DNA from: JAABRT01 sp038259155
GTDB taxonomy: Bacteria > Gemmatimonadota > Gemmatimonadetes > Gemmatimonadales > Gemmatimonadaceae
Length of the DNA: 64,000 nt
Assembly: GCA_038259155.1 (NCBI GenBank)
Contig: JBBSPE010000001.1
Span: forward strand, 1 to 64,000
Reading direction: 5' to 3'
Of the stretch, positions 33,245 to 41,339 are shown piece after piece. The notes under the pieces were generated by a model. It ran no database searches. It was not told the origin of the DNA and saw only the letters and a list, made by a program, of their open reading frames with translations. Both the position numbers and the translations under genes were made by a program. How positions within the stretch are numbered: the stretch's first letter is position 1; every line of letters starts with the position of its first letter.

Positions 33245-33703
33245 TTATGAATCGTGCACCTGCACGGCGCATTGCATGCTGACACGAACGGTATCGTGGT
33301 ACCCAGCGCGAAACGTGAACGGGATTCGTTCGATCGTGTAGCCGAGCCGCCGCATCTGCAACGTGAGGGTGCGCGGCGGGAATCGGAGCGTCGCCCGGCC
33401 CACTGCGTCAGAGCTATCGACGGCGAGGCCCGGCGGATTCGTGCCAAACATCATGAGCACGCCTTCAATCGGCGGCCCGTTCATCGATCGCACCTCGATC
33501 AGCAGCGCGCCAAGCCCTTGCCGTTCGAGCTCAGGTATTCTGCTCGCCGCAAAATGTAGCCGGACGATTCCGGGCACGTTGGCACATCCGCTTCGTTCGA
33601 GTCGGTCCGTGGCGATGCGCCGAGGCGCGCACGACGGGAGCATCGCTGCCGCCAACAGGCACTGCGCGACTCTGGCGACGATGCTCCACGTTCTGGGTTC
33701 CAC
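33245..33703 (-). CDS. Small carboxypeptidase-regulatory-like lipoprotein
   Basis: The 152-residue protein starts at GTG 33703 with GAGGGA ahead. It has a signal peptide with probable lipobox (VAQCLLAAAMLPSC, Cys about 25) and then a single beta-sandwich domain of the carboxypeptidase regulatory-like type: GALLIEVRSMNGPPIEGVLM, GRATLRFPPRTLTL, LGYTIERIPFTF. Function unknown. The gene sits between two integron-like core sequences (33719-33725 and 33217-33223), both oriented with it, so it could be a mobile cassette. Confidence 0.7.
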   Translation of the reverse strand: MEPRTWSIVARVAQCLLAAAMLPSCAPRRIATDRLERSGCANVPGIVRLHFAASRIPELERQGLGALLIEVRSMNGPPIEGVLMMFGTNPPGLAVDSSDAVGRATLRFPPRTLTLQMRRLGYTIERIPFTFRAGYHDTVRVSMQCAVQVHDS

Positions 33704-34046
33704 TCATTTCCCTCGTATGTCTAACGTGAACTCAACCGCCCGGAATCACCGCGCCCAGCGTCTTATACCGCGGGATTCTGCGGCATAGCGGGGACAAATG
33801 CAGACGAGCCCAAACCTCGCAGCCCGCTGTCACACAACGGTTTATGAGCTCCGAGCGCTCAGCCATCAGCCCGCGCAACCCTGCGAAGATTGCAGCAGAG
33901 CGCCGATCAGCGCCGAGCAGCCAACGAAACGGTGTCAGGACACACGCCGCGCGCAGCACATCCGCGGCGGCGGCCATCACGATCACACTCCGATGGCGGG
34001 CAGCGCGGGGAACCCATCGTCCACCCGCATCGCCCTGATCGGCGCA
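33704..34046 (-). other. Intergenic region with GTTAGAC core-like site
   Basis: On the minus strand GTTAGAC (33725-33719) precedes the GTG start at 33703 by 15 bases, the arrangement of a cassette 5' boundary. The sequence before it (GGTTGAGTTCAC) resembles the L' part of attC sites. I could not find a convincing RYYYAAC partner upstream, so the complete site is not shown. No gene is supported in the remaining bases. Confidence 0.3.
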
Positions 34047-34334
34047 TCAGTACGAGCGGGCGATGTCCGGCCCCACCTCGTCGATCATGTCGTCGTGCGA
34101 ATAGCAGAACGCCCAGTCCTCGCCCGGCTCGAACGACTGGATGACCGGGTGCAGCACGCTGTGATAGTGCTTGGTGGCATGCTTGTTCGGCGAGCTGTCG
34201 CAGCACCCCACGTGGCCGCACGCCATGCACAAGCGCAGGTGCACCCAACTGCCGCCCGTCGCGAGGCATTCCTCGCAGCCCTTCGGGGTGTTGGGCTCAA
34301 CGGCGGTGATGCTGCGCAGGTGCTCACAGGGCAT
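34047..34334 (-). CDS. UBP-type zinc finger protein
   Basis: The 95-residue protein is a single ZnF-UBP domain: CEHL (start), KGCEECLATGGSWVHLRLCM, ACGHVGCCDSSPNKHATKHY, HPVIQSFEPGEDWAFCY. In eukaryotes this fold binds the free C-terminus of ubiquitin; bacterial stand-alone members are common but their role is unclear. ATG 34334 has GGAG nearby; the longer frame upstream is basic and proline-rich. Probably cytoplasmic. Confidence 0.88.
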   Translation of the reverse strand: MPCEHLRSITAVEPNTPKGCEECLATGGSWVHLRLCMACGHVGCCDSSPNKHATKHYHSVLHPVIQSFEPGEDWAFCYSHDDMIDEVGPDIARSY

Positions 34335-34821
34335 GATGATCACTCCGGGAACGGGCGGGAAGGGCGGGCGTCTGGATGACCCCCGCAATTTACGCTGTCC
34401 GGTTTTGACGCGCCGTTGTGTTCCTTGGGACGAACCCACAGCCCGAGGATTCCCGCATGGCGCCTTCCCGCCCACGCCGACTGCTCACCCTAGCCGAAGG
34501 CGGCGCCGCACGCACCTACGTGGGGACGTGGACCTCCACCCGCTAGACGCCACCCTTCTTGTATAGAAGGGCGCAGCGAGGCGATGCCAAACGACATGGC
34601 GTCCGGCAACTCACGCACAAAGCGGCATCATTTTCCGGGTAACTCGCCAGCCTGTGGATGCGGCCATTTTTGCCGGTCTGTAGTTAAGTCATTCCAAAGC
34701 AATCGATTACGCAATAGAATAGTCCCCAGAGCATCGTGGCCCAACCGTTGCTATATGAAGGGGCAAACGCCGGAGGACCGGGTTCGCACCACGGACCGCA
34801 CCGGCCTTACCCCCGCAATCA
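34335..34821 (+). other. Intergenic region before flgF
   Basis: No firm gene lies here. A 30-codon ATG frame at 34457-34546 has no recognisable features. CCCTTCT/AGAAGGG at 34553-34571 forms a perfect seven-base stem with the loop TGTAT, without a T-run. From 34630 the sequence is AT-richer and holds the motif at 34686. A possible vegetative-type promoter is TTCCAA (34693) and TAGAAT (34716) with 17 bases between. This is the likely promoter region of the flgF operon. Confidence 0.5.
34686..34705 (+). promoter_or_regulatory. Shared upstream motif before flgF
   Basis: TAAGTC at 34686-34691 is followed by AATC after ten bases, the same as at 18686, and lies 136 bases before the flgF start. Eleven of 18 positions are identical at all three sites (2377, 18686, 34686). 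It could be a promoter of a common sigma factor or an operator of a flagellar master regulator. Confidence 0.4.
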
Positions 34822-35538
34822 ATGCCCCCAGATCGCGTTCGTCTCAACGGAATGACCAGCGCTGCCGCCTCCCTCGCCATGCTCGAACGGCGACAGGCGG
34901 TGCTCGCCAACAACTTGGCCAACGTCAACACCGGCGGCTTCAAGGGCGAAAACGTGTTCGCCCGCCTCGTGGACGGCGCCCTCGCCGTCACCGAAACCCG
35001 CGTGGACCTCACCGAAGGCACCGTCACCGAGACCGGCAACCCACTCGACCTCGCGGTCCAGGGCAACGCCTACTTCGTGATTGACACGCCCAACGGCGAG
35101 CGCCTCGTGCGCGGCGGCAGCTTTGGCCTCGATCAGGACGGCCTTCTTATAGATCGAAGCGGCAATGCCCTGCTGGGCGAGGACGGCAAGATTCTCCTCC
35201 CCACCGGCTCCGACAGTCGCCTGGAAATCGACGCGAGTGGCGCACTGAAGGTGAACGGACGCGGTGTTGCCCGACTGCGCCTCGAGCGCCTGGCCGACGA
35301 CGCCAACCCGGAGCACGAAGGCGGTGTGCGCTTTCTCCCCGACGCCTCGCGGGAAGCCATTCCGCCCGGCGAACGCCACGTGAAGCAGGGGTTCCTGGAA
35401 GAAAGCAACGTCAACCCGATGACCGCCATGACGGCGATGCTCGAAGTGCTGCACCGCTTCGGCGCTGCCCAGAAAACCATCTCCACCCTCGATGCCGTCC
35501 GCGGCATCGCCGTCAACGAACTCGGCAAGTCCGCCTGA
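34822..35538 (+). CDS. flgF: Flagellar rod protein FlgF
   Basis: FlgF is a proximal rod protein of the hook/rod family. The 238-residue product has the axial motif MLERRQAVLANNLANVNTGG (about 20-39), the central LDLAVQGNAYFVIDTPNGER block and the C-terminal helix VNPMTAMTAMLEVLHRFGAA. It comes before flgG, as expected. ATG 34822 is used; ATG 34852 (MTSAAAS) is an alternative start, since the rod motif begins later. Confidence 0.92.
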   Translation: MPPDRVRLNGMTSAAASLAMLERRQAVLANNLANVNTGGFKGENVFARLVDGALAVTETRVDLTEGTVTETGNPLDLAVQGNAYFVIDTPNGERLVRGGSFGLDQDGLLIDRSGNALLGEDGKILLPTGSDSRLEIDASGALKVNGRGVARLRLERLADDANPEHEGGVRFLPDASREAIPPGERHVKQGFLEESNVNPMTAMTAMLEVLHRFGAAQKTISTLDAVRGIAVNELGKSA

Positions 35539-35563
35539 TCACGCACTCTGGAGCAACTGACCC

Positions 35564-36352
35564 ATGGATCCCGCACTCCGCGCCGCCGCAACCGGCATGA
35601 TGGCCCAGCAGACCCGCACCCAGGTCATCGCCAACAACCTGGCCAACGTCAACACCCCCGGCTTCAAGCGCAGCCGAGCCCAGTTCGAAGACCTGCTCTA
35701 CCAGACGGTTCAGGGCACCCAGGTGCTCGGCACCTCCGACTCGTTCACCAGCCCGGCCATCCAAGTAGGTCGCGGTACGCGACTCGCCGCCGTGCAGCGC
35801 ATGCACATGCAGGGCGCCATTGACCAGACGGGACGTGACCTCGACGTGGCCATTGAAGGGGACGGCATGTTCCAGATCCAGATGAACAATGGCGATGTCG
35901 CCTACACCCGCGACGGCAGCTTTGGCATCTCCGATCAGGGACTGCTCACCACCAGCAGCGGCTTCGGCGTCATGCCACCCATTCGCGTGCCCGACGACGT
36001 CAGTGAGATCACCGTGGGCGCCACCGGCATCGTGAGCGTGCGCCGAGCCGCCGACACGGAGCCAACCGAGATCGGTCGCATTGAACTCGCACGCTTCGTG
36101 AATCCGAGCGGCCTGCTGTCCCTCGGTCAAAACCTTTACGCCCCCACGGCCGCGAGCGGCATCGCCTCCATCGGCTTCCCGAGCGAAGAAGGCATGGGGC
36201 GCCTGCAGCAGGGCAGCCTCGAAGCGTCCAACGTGGAAATCGTGCAGGAAATGGTGGAAATGATCACCGCCCAGCGCGCGTACGAGATCAACTCCAAGGC
36301 CATCAAGACGGCCGACGAGATGGGCTCGATCGCCAACAACCTGGTCCGGTAG
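35564..36352 (+). CDS. flgG: Flagellar distal rod protein FlgG
   Basis: The 262-residue product is a textbook FlgG: start DPALRAAATGMMAQQTRTQV, rod motif NNLANVNTPGFKRSRAQFED, then QPTGRDLDVAIEGDGMFQI-type core and the C-terminus VEMITAQRAYEINSKAIKTA. FlgG forms the distal rod, on which the P and L rings are placed. Length is exact for the family. Confidence 0.96.
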   Translation: MDPALRAAATGMMAQQTRTQVIANNLANVNTPGFKRSRAQFEDLLYQTVQGTQVLGTSDSFTSPAIQVGRGTRLAAVQRMHMQGAIDQTGRDLDVAIEGDGMFQIQMNNGDVAYTRDGSFGISDQGLLTTSSGFGVMPPIRVPDDVSEITVGATGIVSVRRAADTEPTEIGRIELARFVNPSGLLSLGQNLYAPTAASGIASIGFPSEEGMGRLQQGSLEASNVEIVQEMVEMITAQRAYEINSKAIKTADEMGSIANNLVR

Positions 36353-36358
36353 TCCAGC

Positions 36359-36922
36359 ATGACCGCGTCGCTCCGTCTCGCCGTGCTGTTTGCCGCGACC
36401 GTCTGCATGGGCGTGCTCGCCACCATGCTCGCGCCCGCGTTCACGAACTCGCTGCTCGCGCATGGGCAGACCGCTCCGGTGTCAGCATCGGCGGTCGGCA
36501 GCGACGCCCGCGTGTATGCGCGCGCCGTGAGCGCACCGCCGGTGACGTGGACGCGTGCCGTGGCCACGAAGGCACTCGTGCGTGGCGACACGCTGCGCGT
36601 CGATGACTTCATCCTCGCGGACACCTCGTACACGGGCCGTCTTCCGTATGGCGTGGACACCACCACACCGCAGGCTGGCTGGCTCATTCGCCGCGCGATC
36701 GCCGCCGGTGAGTGGCTGCGTCAGCCAGCCGTCGCGCCCATGCCCGTGGTGACCGCCGGCCAGCCGGTACACGTGCTCTGGAACGACGGCCTGGTCCAGC
36801 TCACGGTTGACGCGGTCGCCCTCAACAGTGCCACGCTCGGTGGCGCCGTCTCCGTTCGGGTGGGTCGCACGCGCCGCATTGACGGCGTCGCGATCGCACC
36901 TGACTCCGTTCGCATCCGGTGA
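36359..36922 (+). CDS. flgA: FlgA, P-ring assembly chaperone
   Basis: The 187-residue secreted protein has an N-terminal signal (LRLAVLFAATVCMGVLATML) and a SAF-like domain: RAVATKALVRGDTLRVDDFI, GWLIRRAIAAGEWLRQPAVA and VLWNDGLVQLTVDAVALNSA. FlgA helps FlgI assemble the P ring in the periplasm. It is shorter than the usual 220-230 residues, keeping mainly the C-terminal SAF and beta parts. Followed by flgH with overlap GTGA. Confidence 0.88.
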   Translation: MTASLRLAVLFAATVCMGVLATMLAPAFTNSLLAHGQTAPVSASAVGSDARVYARAVSAPPVTWTRAVATKALVRGDTLRVDDFILADTSYTGRLPYGVDTTTPQAGWLIRRAIAAGEWLRQPAVAPMPVVTAGQPVHVLWNDGLVQLTVDAVALNSATLGGAVSVRVGRTRRIDGVAIAPDSVRIR

Positions 36923-37587
36923 CCCGGTTCACCATCATGACCCAATCCCACTCCGCGTCCTCGTTGCTGGCCCCCACGTTGGTGCTGCTCGCCGCCGCCC
37001 TGCTGCTCGGTGCGCCGAGTGTCGGTGCGCAGGCTGCCACGCCCCCGGCCAACGCGGTCACCGATTCTGCGCCACCGGCCGCGGCACCGCGCCGCTCGTG
37101 GGTCACCGACCGCCGCAACTTCGTGGTGGGCGACGTGATCACGGTGCTGGTGGACGACTACACGATTTCCACGGCCGTGAAGGACAACGTCGCGTCCGAC
37201 ACGCGGCGCTCGAATCTGGGTGTCACCATCCGCCTCCCCACCTCCGGCACCAGGAGCGGTGGCATTGACGGTCGCAACGACTCCGACACGCAGCAGCGCG
37301 GCGCCCTGCGTCGCGAGAACCGCTTTCAGAATGAAATGAGCGTGCGCGTGGTCGCCACGGGCGAGAACGGCCTGCTCCAGGTGCGCGGCAACAAGAACAT
37401 CACCGTGGACAAGGCGCAGCAGAACGTGGTGTTCGAAGGTTGGGTGCGCGCGCAGGACGTGTCGGCGCAGAACATCGTGGAATCGTATCGCGTTGCCGAC
37501 GCCACGCTCTCATACAACTCGCCCGGTCCGCTCGGCAAGACCAAGCGCGGCCTGTTCACGAAGATCTTTGGCCTGTTCCTCCCGTGA
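36919..37587 (+). CDS. flgH: Flagellar L-ring protein FlgH without lipobox
   Basis: The 222-residue protein matches FlgH: DRRNFVVGDVITVLVDDYTI, then NRFQNEMSVRVVATGENGLL, GNKNITVDKAQQNVVFEGWV and VRAQDVSAQNIVESYRVADA. FlgH builds the L ring in the outer membrane and is usually a lipoprotein. Here the signal peptide (LLAPTLVLLAAALLLG) ends at an Ala-x-Ala type site near AQA; there is no cysteine anywhere, so no lipidation. GTG 36919 overlaps the flgA stop; ATG 36937 is the alternative start. Confidence 0.92.
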   Translation: MTRFTIMTQSHSASSLLAPTLVLLAAALLLGAPSVGAQAATPPANAVTDSAPPAAAPRRSWVTDRRNFVVGDVITVLVDDYTISTAVKDNVASDTRRSNLGVTIRLPTSGTRSGGIDGRNDSDTQQRGALRRENRFQNEMSVRVVATGENGLLQVRGNKNITVDKAQQNVVFEGWVRAQDVSAQNIVESYRVADATLSYNSPGPLGKTKRGLFTKIFGLFLP

Positions 37588-38672
37588 GCCGTCCGTCCAG
37601 CAACTTGTTGCGTCACCCCGTGCTTCGTCGCGCCGCACTCACCCTCGCCTCCGCGACCGTGCTCGTACTGGTCTGGACGGCGCCGCTGCACGCGCAGGCC
37701 GAGGCCCGCATTCGCGATCTCACCACCGCCGAGGGCGCGATGCCCGTGCGGCTCATGGGCTACGGCCTGGTGGTGGGTCTCGACGGGACGGGCGATCGCG
37801 CCGTTGGCGGCCAGACGGGTGGCCAGACGGTGCAGTCCGTCGTGAATCTGTTGCGCAACTTTCAGGTGGAAGTACCACCCGCGCTGCTCCGCATGCGCAA
37901 CGTCGCCGCCGTGCTTGTCACGGCCGAGATGTCGCCGTATCTGCGGGCAGGCGGTCGATTCGAAATCCAGGTCGCGAGCATGGGCGATGCCCGCTCACTG
38001 CGCGGCGGTGTGCTCTACATGACGCCACTCGTTGCCGAACCCGGCGGTCCGGCGCTGGCCACGGCGCAGGGGCCGTTGCTCGTGAGCGAAGGCGGGTCGG
38101 CCACACGCTATGCACCAACCATTGAAACGTCCGCGCGCATTCCGAGCGGCGGCATTCTCGAAGCCAACCTGCCGCGGCCCACGCTGGCGGCATCGAGCGC
38201 ACGCCTGTTCCTGCGCGAGCCTGACATTGGCACGGCCACACGGATCGCCAGTGCGATCAACGGCCAGCTCGGCGACTCGGTGGCCATGGTGGAAGACGAG
38301 GGCGCAATCGCGCTCGCGCTCCCCGACAGCATCAATCGCGCAACGGCGCTCGCTCGCGTACTCGAGCTGGCCGTGCGCCCCGACCTGAAGCCACGCCTGG
38401 TGATTGACGGCAAGGACGGCACGGTCGTAGTGGGCGGCGACATCACCGTAGGCCCCGCGACGGTGAGCCACGGCGGCGTGACGCTCTCCATTGGTGACGC
38501 CGCCGCCGGCGCCGACGAGCCCGCCGGCAGCGTGCGCGTGGCCATCGGCACGCCGGTGCAGAAAATCGCGAGTGCGCTGCACGCGGTGCAGACGCCTCCC
38601 CAGGAGATCGCCGCCATTTTCGCGGCGTTGCGGGACGTTGGTGCGATCATCGCGGAGATCGTGGTCCGATGA
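37584..38672 (+). CDS. flgI: Flagellar P-ring protein FlgI
   Basis: The 362-residue protein has a signal peptide (LTLASATVLVLVWTAPLHAQ) and the family core ARIRDLTTAEG, RLMGYGLVVGLDGTGDRAVG, TVQSVVNLLRNFQVEVPP and RMRNVAAVLVTAEMSPYLRA. FlgI makes the P ring in the periplasm around the rod. GTG 37584 overlaps the flgH stop by four bases. Length is normal (365-370). Confidence 0.96.
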   Translation: MSRPSSNLLRHPVLRRAALTLASATVLVLVWTAPLHAQAEARIRDLTTAEGAMPVRLMGYGLVVGLDGTGDRAVGGQTGGQTVQSVVNLLRNFQVEVPPALLRMRNVAAVLVTAEMSPYLRAGGRFEIQVASMGDARSLRGGVLYMTPLVAEPGGPALATAQGPLLVSEGGSATRYAPTIETSARIPSGGILEANLPRPTLAASSARLFLREPDIGTATRIASAINGQLGDSVAMVEDEGAIALALPDSINRATALARVLELAVRPDLKPRLVIDGKDGTVVVGGDITVGPATVSHGGVTLSIGDAAAGADEPAGSVRVAIGTPVQKIASALHAVQTPPQEIAAIFAALRDVGAIIAEIVVR

Positions 38673-39055
38673 TGGATCCCACCGGACCGATCATCACCGG
38701 TGCATCCCCGCGTGATCCGTCACCGCTTGGTGCGACCCCGCCCAAGCCCGCACGTGATGCGAAGCTGCAACAGGCAGTCACGCAACTGGAAGGCGTATTC
38801 GTGCAACAACTTTACAAGGCCATGCGTGATTCCGTTCCGCAGCAGGAAGGAATCGTTTCAGGTGGGGCCGGCGAAGACATTTTTACGTCACTGATGGATC
38901 AGCACCTTGCTGCCGAGACTCCCAAGCACTGGGAGCGCGGGTTGTCCGACGCGCTGTACCGGCAGTTGAGCAAGCAGGCTACTGCCATGCCGACACTTCC
39001 GGACGCAGCTGACCCTGCGTCGCTCCTTGATCCCGTTCGCGAGCCCGACCTCTGA
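38669..39055 (+). CDS. flgJ: FlgJ-type rod-binding protein, no muramidase domain
   Basis: The 128-residue product is the rod-binding domain only: AKLQQAVTQLEGVFVQQLYK, AMRDSVPQQEGIVSGGAGED and FTSLMDQHLAAETPKHWERG. This is the N-terminal half of enterobacterial FlgJ (rod cap). The C-terminal glucosaminidase domain, which opens the peptidoglycan for the rod, is missing, as in many non-gamma/beta phyla. ATG 38669 overlaps the flgI stop, and ATG 38672 is adjacent. Confidence 0.92.
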   Translation: MMDPTGPIITGASPRDPSPLGATPPKPARDAKLQQAVTQLEGVFVQQLYKAMRDSVPQQEGIVSGGAGEDIFTSLMDQHLAAETPKHWERGLSDALYRQLSKQATAMPTLPDAADPASLLDPVREPDL

Positions 39056-39597
39056 TGTCGCCTGCCCTGCTCACCGCTGAACCCGCTCCCATGAGCTACT
39101 CGCTCCATGCGCCGGCCACGCTCGACGCGTTGCTCGACGCGCTGCTCACGGAGCGCCGCCTGCTCGACGACCTCGTGCTGCAGATGCGCCGCCAGCGCTC
39201 GGCCGTTGGGGCCGACGACATCGACAGCGTGGACGAGAGTGTCTTCGCCACGCACCGCATTCTGGCGACGCTCGGCCAGGCGCGTCAGCGTCGCCGCCAG
39301 CTCAACGAGCTGCTCGGCGGGACCGCGGACATGCCGCTGCGTGAACTCGAAGATCGCCTCGGGCCGCAGTCCGATGACCGGTTGCGCGATGCCCGCGTGC
39401 GCCTCCAGGGCGCCGCGGAGACGCTCTCCCGCGAAGTGGGCATGAACCGCAAGCTGCTGCGCGAGGCGCTCGCGCAGAACACGAAACAGGTGCGCGTGCT
39501 GTCCGGCGAACCGGAGTCGTCGTCCACCTATGCCGCCGAGGGTACCGCGCCTGCCACACCGCAGTCGCGCGGCCTCGTCGTCAATCGTACGGCGTAG
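39055..39597 (+). CDS. flgN: FlgN-like export chaperone
   Basis: The 180-residue helical protein lies directly before flgK, where flgN (chaperone for FlgK and FlgL) is expected. It has long amphipathic helices: LDALLDALLTERRLLDDLVL, FATHRILATLGQARQRRRQ, ETLSREVGMNRKLLREALAQ, ending with a polar tail. The last helix, with NRKLLREAL, resembles the FlgN C-terminus. The start ATG 39055 overlaps the flgJ stop. Confidence 0.82.
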   Translation: MSPALLTAEPAPMSYSLHAPATLDALLDALLTERRLLDDLVLQMRRQRSAVGADDIDSVDESVFATHRILATLGQARQRRRQLNELLGGTADMPLRELEDRLGPQSDDRLRDARVRLQGAAETLSREVGMNRKLLREALAQNTKQVRVLSGEPESSSTYAAEGTAPATPQSRGLVVNRTA

Positions 39598-39602
39598 CGC
39601 GC

Positions 39603-41051
39603 ATGACCACCGGCCTCTTCAGCATCGCGCGCACCGCCCTGCTCGCGCACCAGACATCACTGCAAGTGGTGTCGCACAACGTGGCGAACGCTGAGACTCC
39701 GGGCTACTCGCGTCAGCGCCCCATGCTGTCCGCGAACACACCGGTCCGTCTGCCCTACGGCAACATCGGCACCGGTGTCACCTTCAACGGCATAGAGCGG
39801 CAACGCGACGTGCTGCTCGACCAGTCGTTCCGCAGCGCGGCGGGGCTGCTCGGCGAGTCGTCCATGCGTCAGGGCACACTGTCGCAGATCGAAGAGATCT
39901 TCGGCGAGCCGGCCGATGCCGGCATGTCGGCCACGCTCGATGAGTTCTGGGCGTCGTTCAGCGATCTCGCCACCTCGCCAGGCAGTCTGTCGGCGAAGGC
40001 CGTGGTGCAGCAGCGCGGACGCCAGCTCGCGCAGCTCTTCAATGACTATGACCGCTCGCTCACGGTGTCGCGCGAACAAGCCAGCAGCCGCCTCGACGCC
40101 ACCGTCGCGCAGGTGAACCAGTTTGCGGAGCAGGTGGCCGAGCTGAACGGGCGCATTGTGACGTCCGAGGCCACCGGCACCGTGGCGTCTGATCTGCGCG
40201 ATCAGCGCGACCTGCTGATCGACGATCTCGCACGCATTGCCGGTGCCCGCGCCGAACCGCAGAAGGACGGCTCGATCTCCGTCATGCTGGTGAACTCCAC
40301 GCTGGTGGACGGCACCTCCGCGCGGCCGCTGCGCCTGGTACAGGATCCGCCGGTGCCGCCGCCGGCCGTGACGCCGTCGGACATCCCGGTGAAGCTGCAG
40401 CTCGGCAACAGCGTGGACCGACTCGCGCCGCTCGCCGGCGAGTTGCGTGCCCTCACGGACGTGATCAACCACGACGTGCCCACGTTGCGCAGCCGCCTCG
40501 ACACGCTGGCGTCGTCCATCGTGACCACGGTGAACGCAGCGCACAGCGCGGGCTTCGTGTTCTCGGGGAACGCCATTCCAGGCACCGCCGCCGGCAACTT
40601 TTTCGATCCTGGCATCGTCACTGACCCCGTGCGCGCGGGCAACATCACGCTGTTCAGCGCCATCGCCGCGGACGCCGGTAACATTGCCGCGTCCGGCGAC
40701 GTCAACGCGCCGCTCGACAACAGCACGGCGCTGGCGCTCAGCGCGATGCGCAACAACACCACTGCGATCTCGTGGACCGGCCCCAACGGGGAATCGGAGA
40801 CGGCGGGCTTCGCGACGTTCTTCCGCACCACGGTCACGCGGCTCGGTCTCGACGTGCGTGGCGCATCGGACGACGTATCGGTTCGTTCCATTCTGGTGGA
40901 GCAGGCTGATGGTCGCCGGCAATCCGTCAGCGGTGTGAGCACGGATGAAGAACTCATCCAGCTCATGCGCACGCAGCAGTCCTACGTGGCCGCCACGAAG
41001 TTGATCAAGACGGCCGACGAGATGCTGCAGACTCTCCTTTCGCTCGTCTGA
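39603..41051 (+). CDS. flgK: Flagellar hook-filament junction protein FlgK
   Basis: FlgK (HAP1) links hook and filament. The 482-residue product begins with IARTALLAHQTSLQVVSHNV and NAETPGYSRQRP, has the helical domain with FWASFSDLATSPGSLSAKAV and ends with the axial helix QLMRTQQSYVAATKLIKTAD. FlgL, usually the next gene, is not found here; csrA follows instead. Confidence 0.95.
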   Translation: MTTGLFSIARTALLAHQTSLQVVSHNVANAETPGYSRQRPMLSANTPVRLPYGNIGTGVTFNGIERQRDVLLDQSFRSAAGLLGESSMRQGTLSQIEEIFGEPADAGMSATLDEFWASFSDLATSPGSLSAKAVVQQRGRQLAQLFNDYDRSLTVSREQASSRLDATVAQVNQFAEQVAELNGRIVTSEATGTVASDLRDQRDLLIDDLARIAGARAEPQKDGSISVMLVNSTLVDGTSARPLRLVQDPPVPPPAVTPSDIPVKLQLGNSVDRLAPLAGELRALTDVINHDVPTLRSRLDTLASSIVTTVNAAHSAGFVFSGNAIPGTAAGNFFDPGIVTDPVRAGNITLFSAIAADAGNIAASGDVNAPLDNSTALALSAMRNNTTAISWTGPNGESETAGFATFFRTTVTRLGLDVRGASDDVSVRSILVEQADGRRQSVSGVSTDEELIQLMRTQQSYVAATKLIKTADEMLQTLLSLV

Positions 41052-41062
41052 GGCGCGCGATC

Positions 41063-41308
41063 ATGCTTGTACTCGGACGCAAGGAAGGCGAATCGATCCT
41101 CATTGAGGGTGGCATTCGCATCGTGGTGGTGGCCTGCGACAAGGGTGGCGTGCGCCTGGGGATCGAGGCGCCGTCAGAGCTGCGCATCCTGCGCGGCGAG
41201 CTCGCCCAGCAGGTGGCCAGCGAGAATCAGCGGGCCACGCTGCCGGCCAATGCCGCGTGGCTCGCGTCGCTCGGCGCGGTTCAGGGCACGCCCTCGGAGC
41301 CGGCGTGA
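41063..41308 (+). CDS. csrA: Carbon storage regulator CsrA
   Basis: CsrA is a dimeric RNA-binding protein that blocks translation by covering ribosome sites (GGA motifs); in flagellated bacteria it often controls flagellin mRNA. The 81-residue product opens with LVLGRKEGESILIEGGIRIV and has GVRLGIEAPSELRILRGEL, the RNA-binding beta-strand and helix. FliW, its usual antagonist, is not in the window. A 20-residue tail follows the core. Confidence 0.95.
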   Translation: MLVLGRKEGESILIEGGIRIVVVACDKGGVRLGIEAPSELRILRGELAQQVASENQRATLPANAAWLASLGAVQGTPSEPA

Positions 41309-41339
41309 TGTCGGTTCCCCGGTACGACCGTCGGGCGCG

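Noticed and set aside
34457..34546. Short ATG frame of about 29 codons before flgF
   Set aside because: No recognisable protein features, no obvious ribosome site, and located in the leader region; too short to support.
34553..34571. Hairpin CCCTTCT/AGAAGGG as terminator
   Set aside because: Stem is only seven bases and no T-run follows on either strand; could be any short structure.
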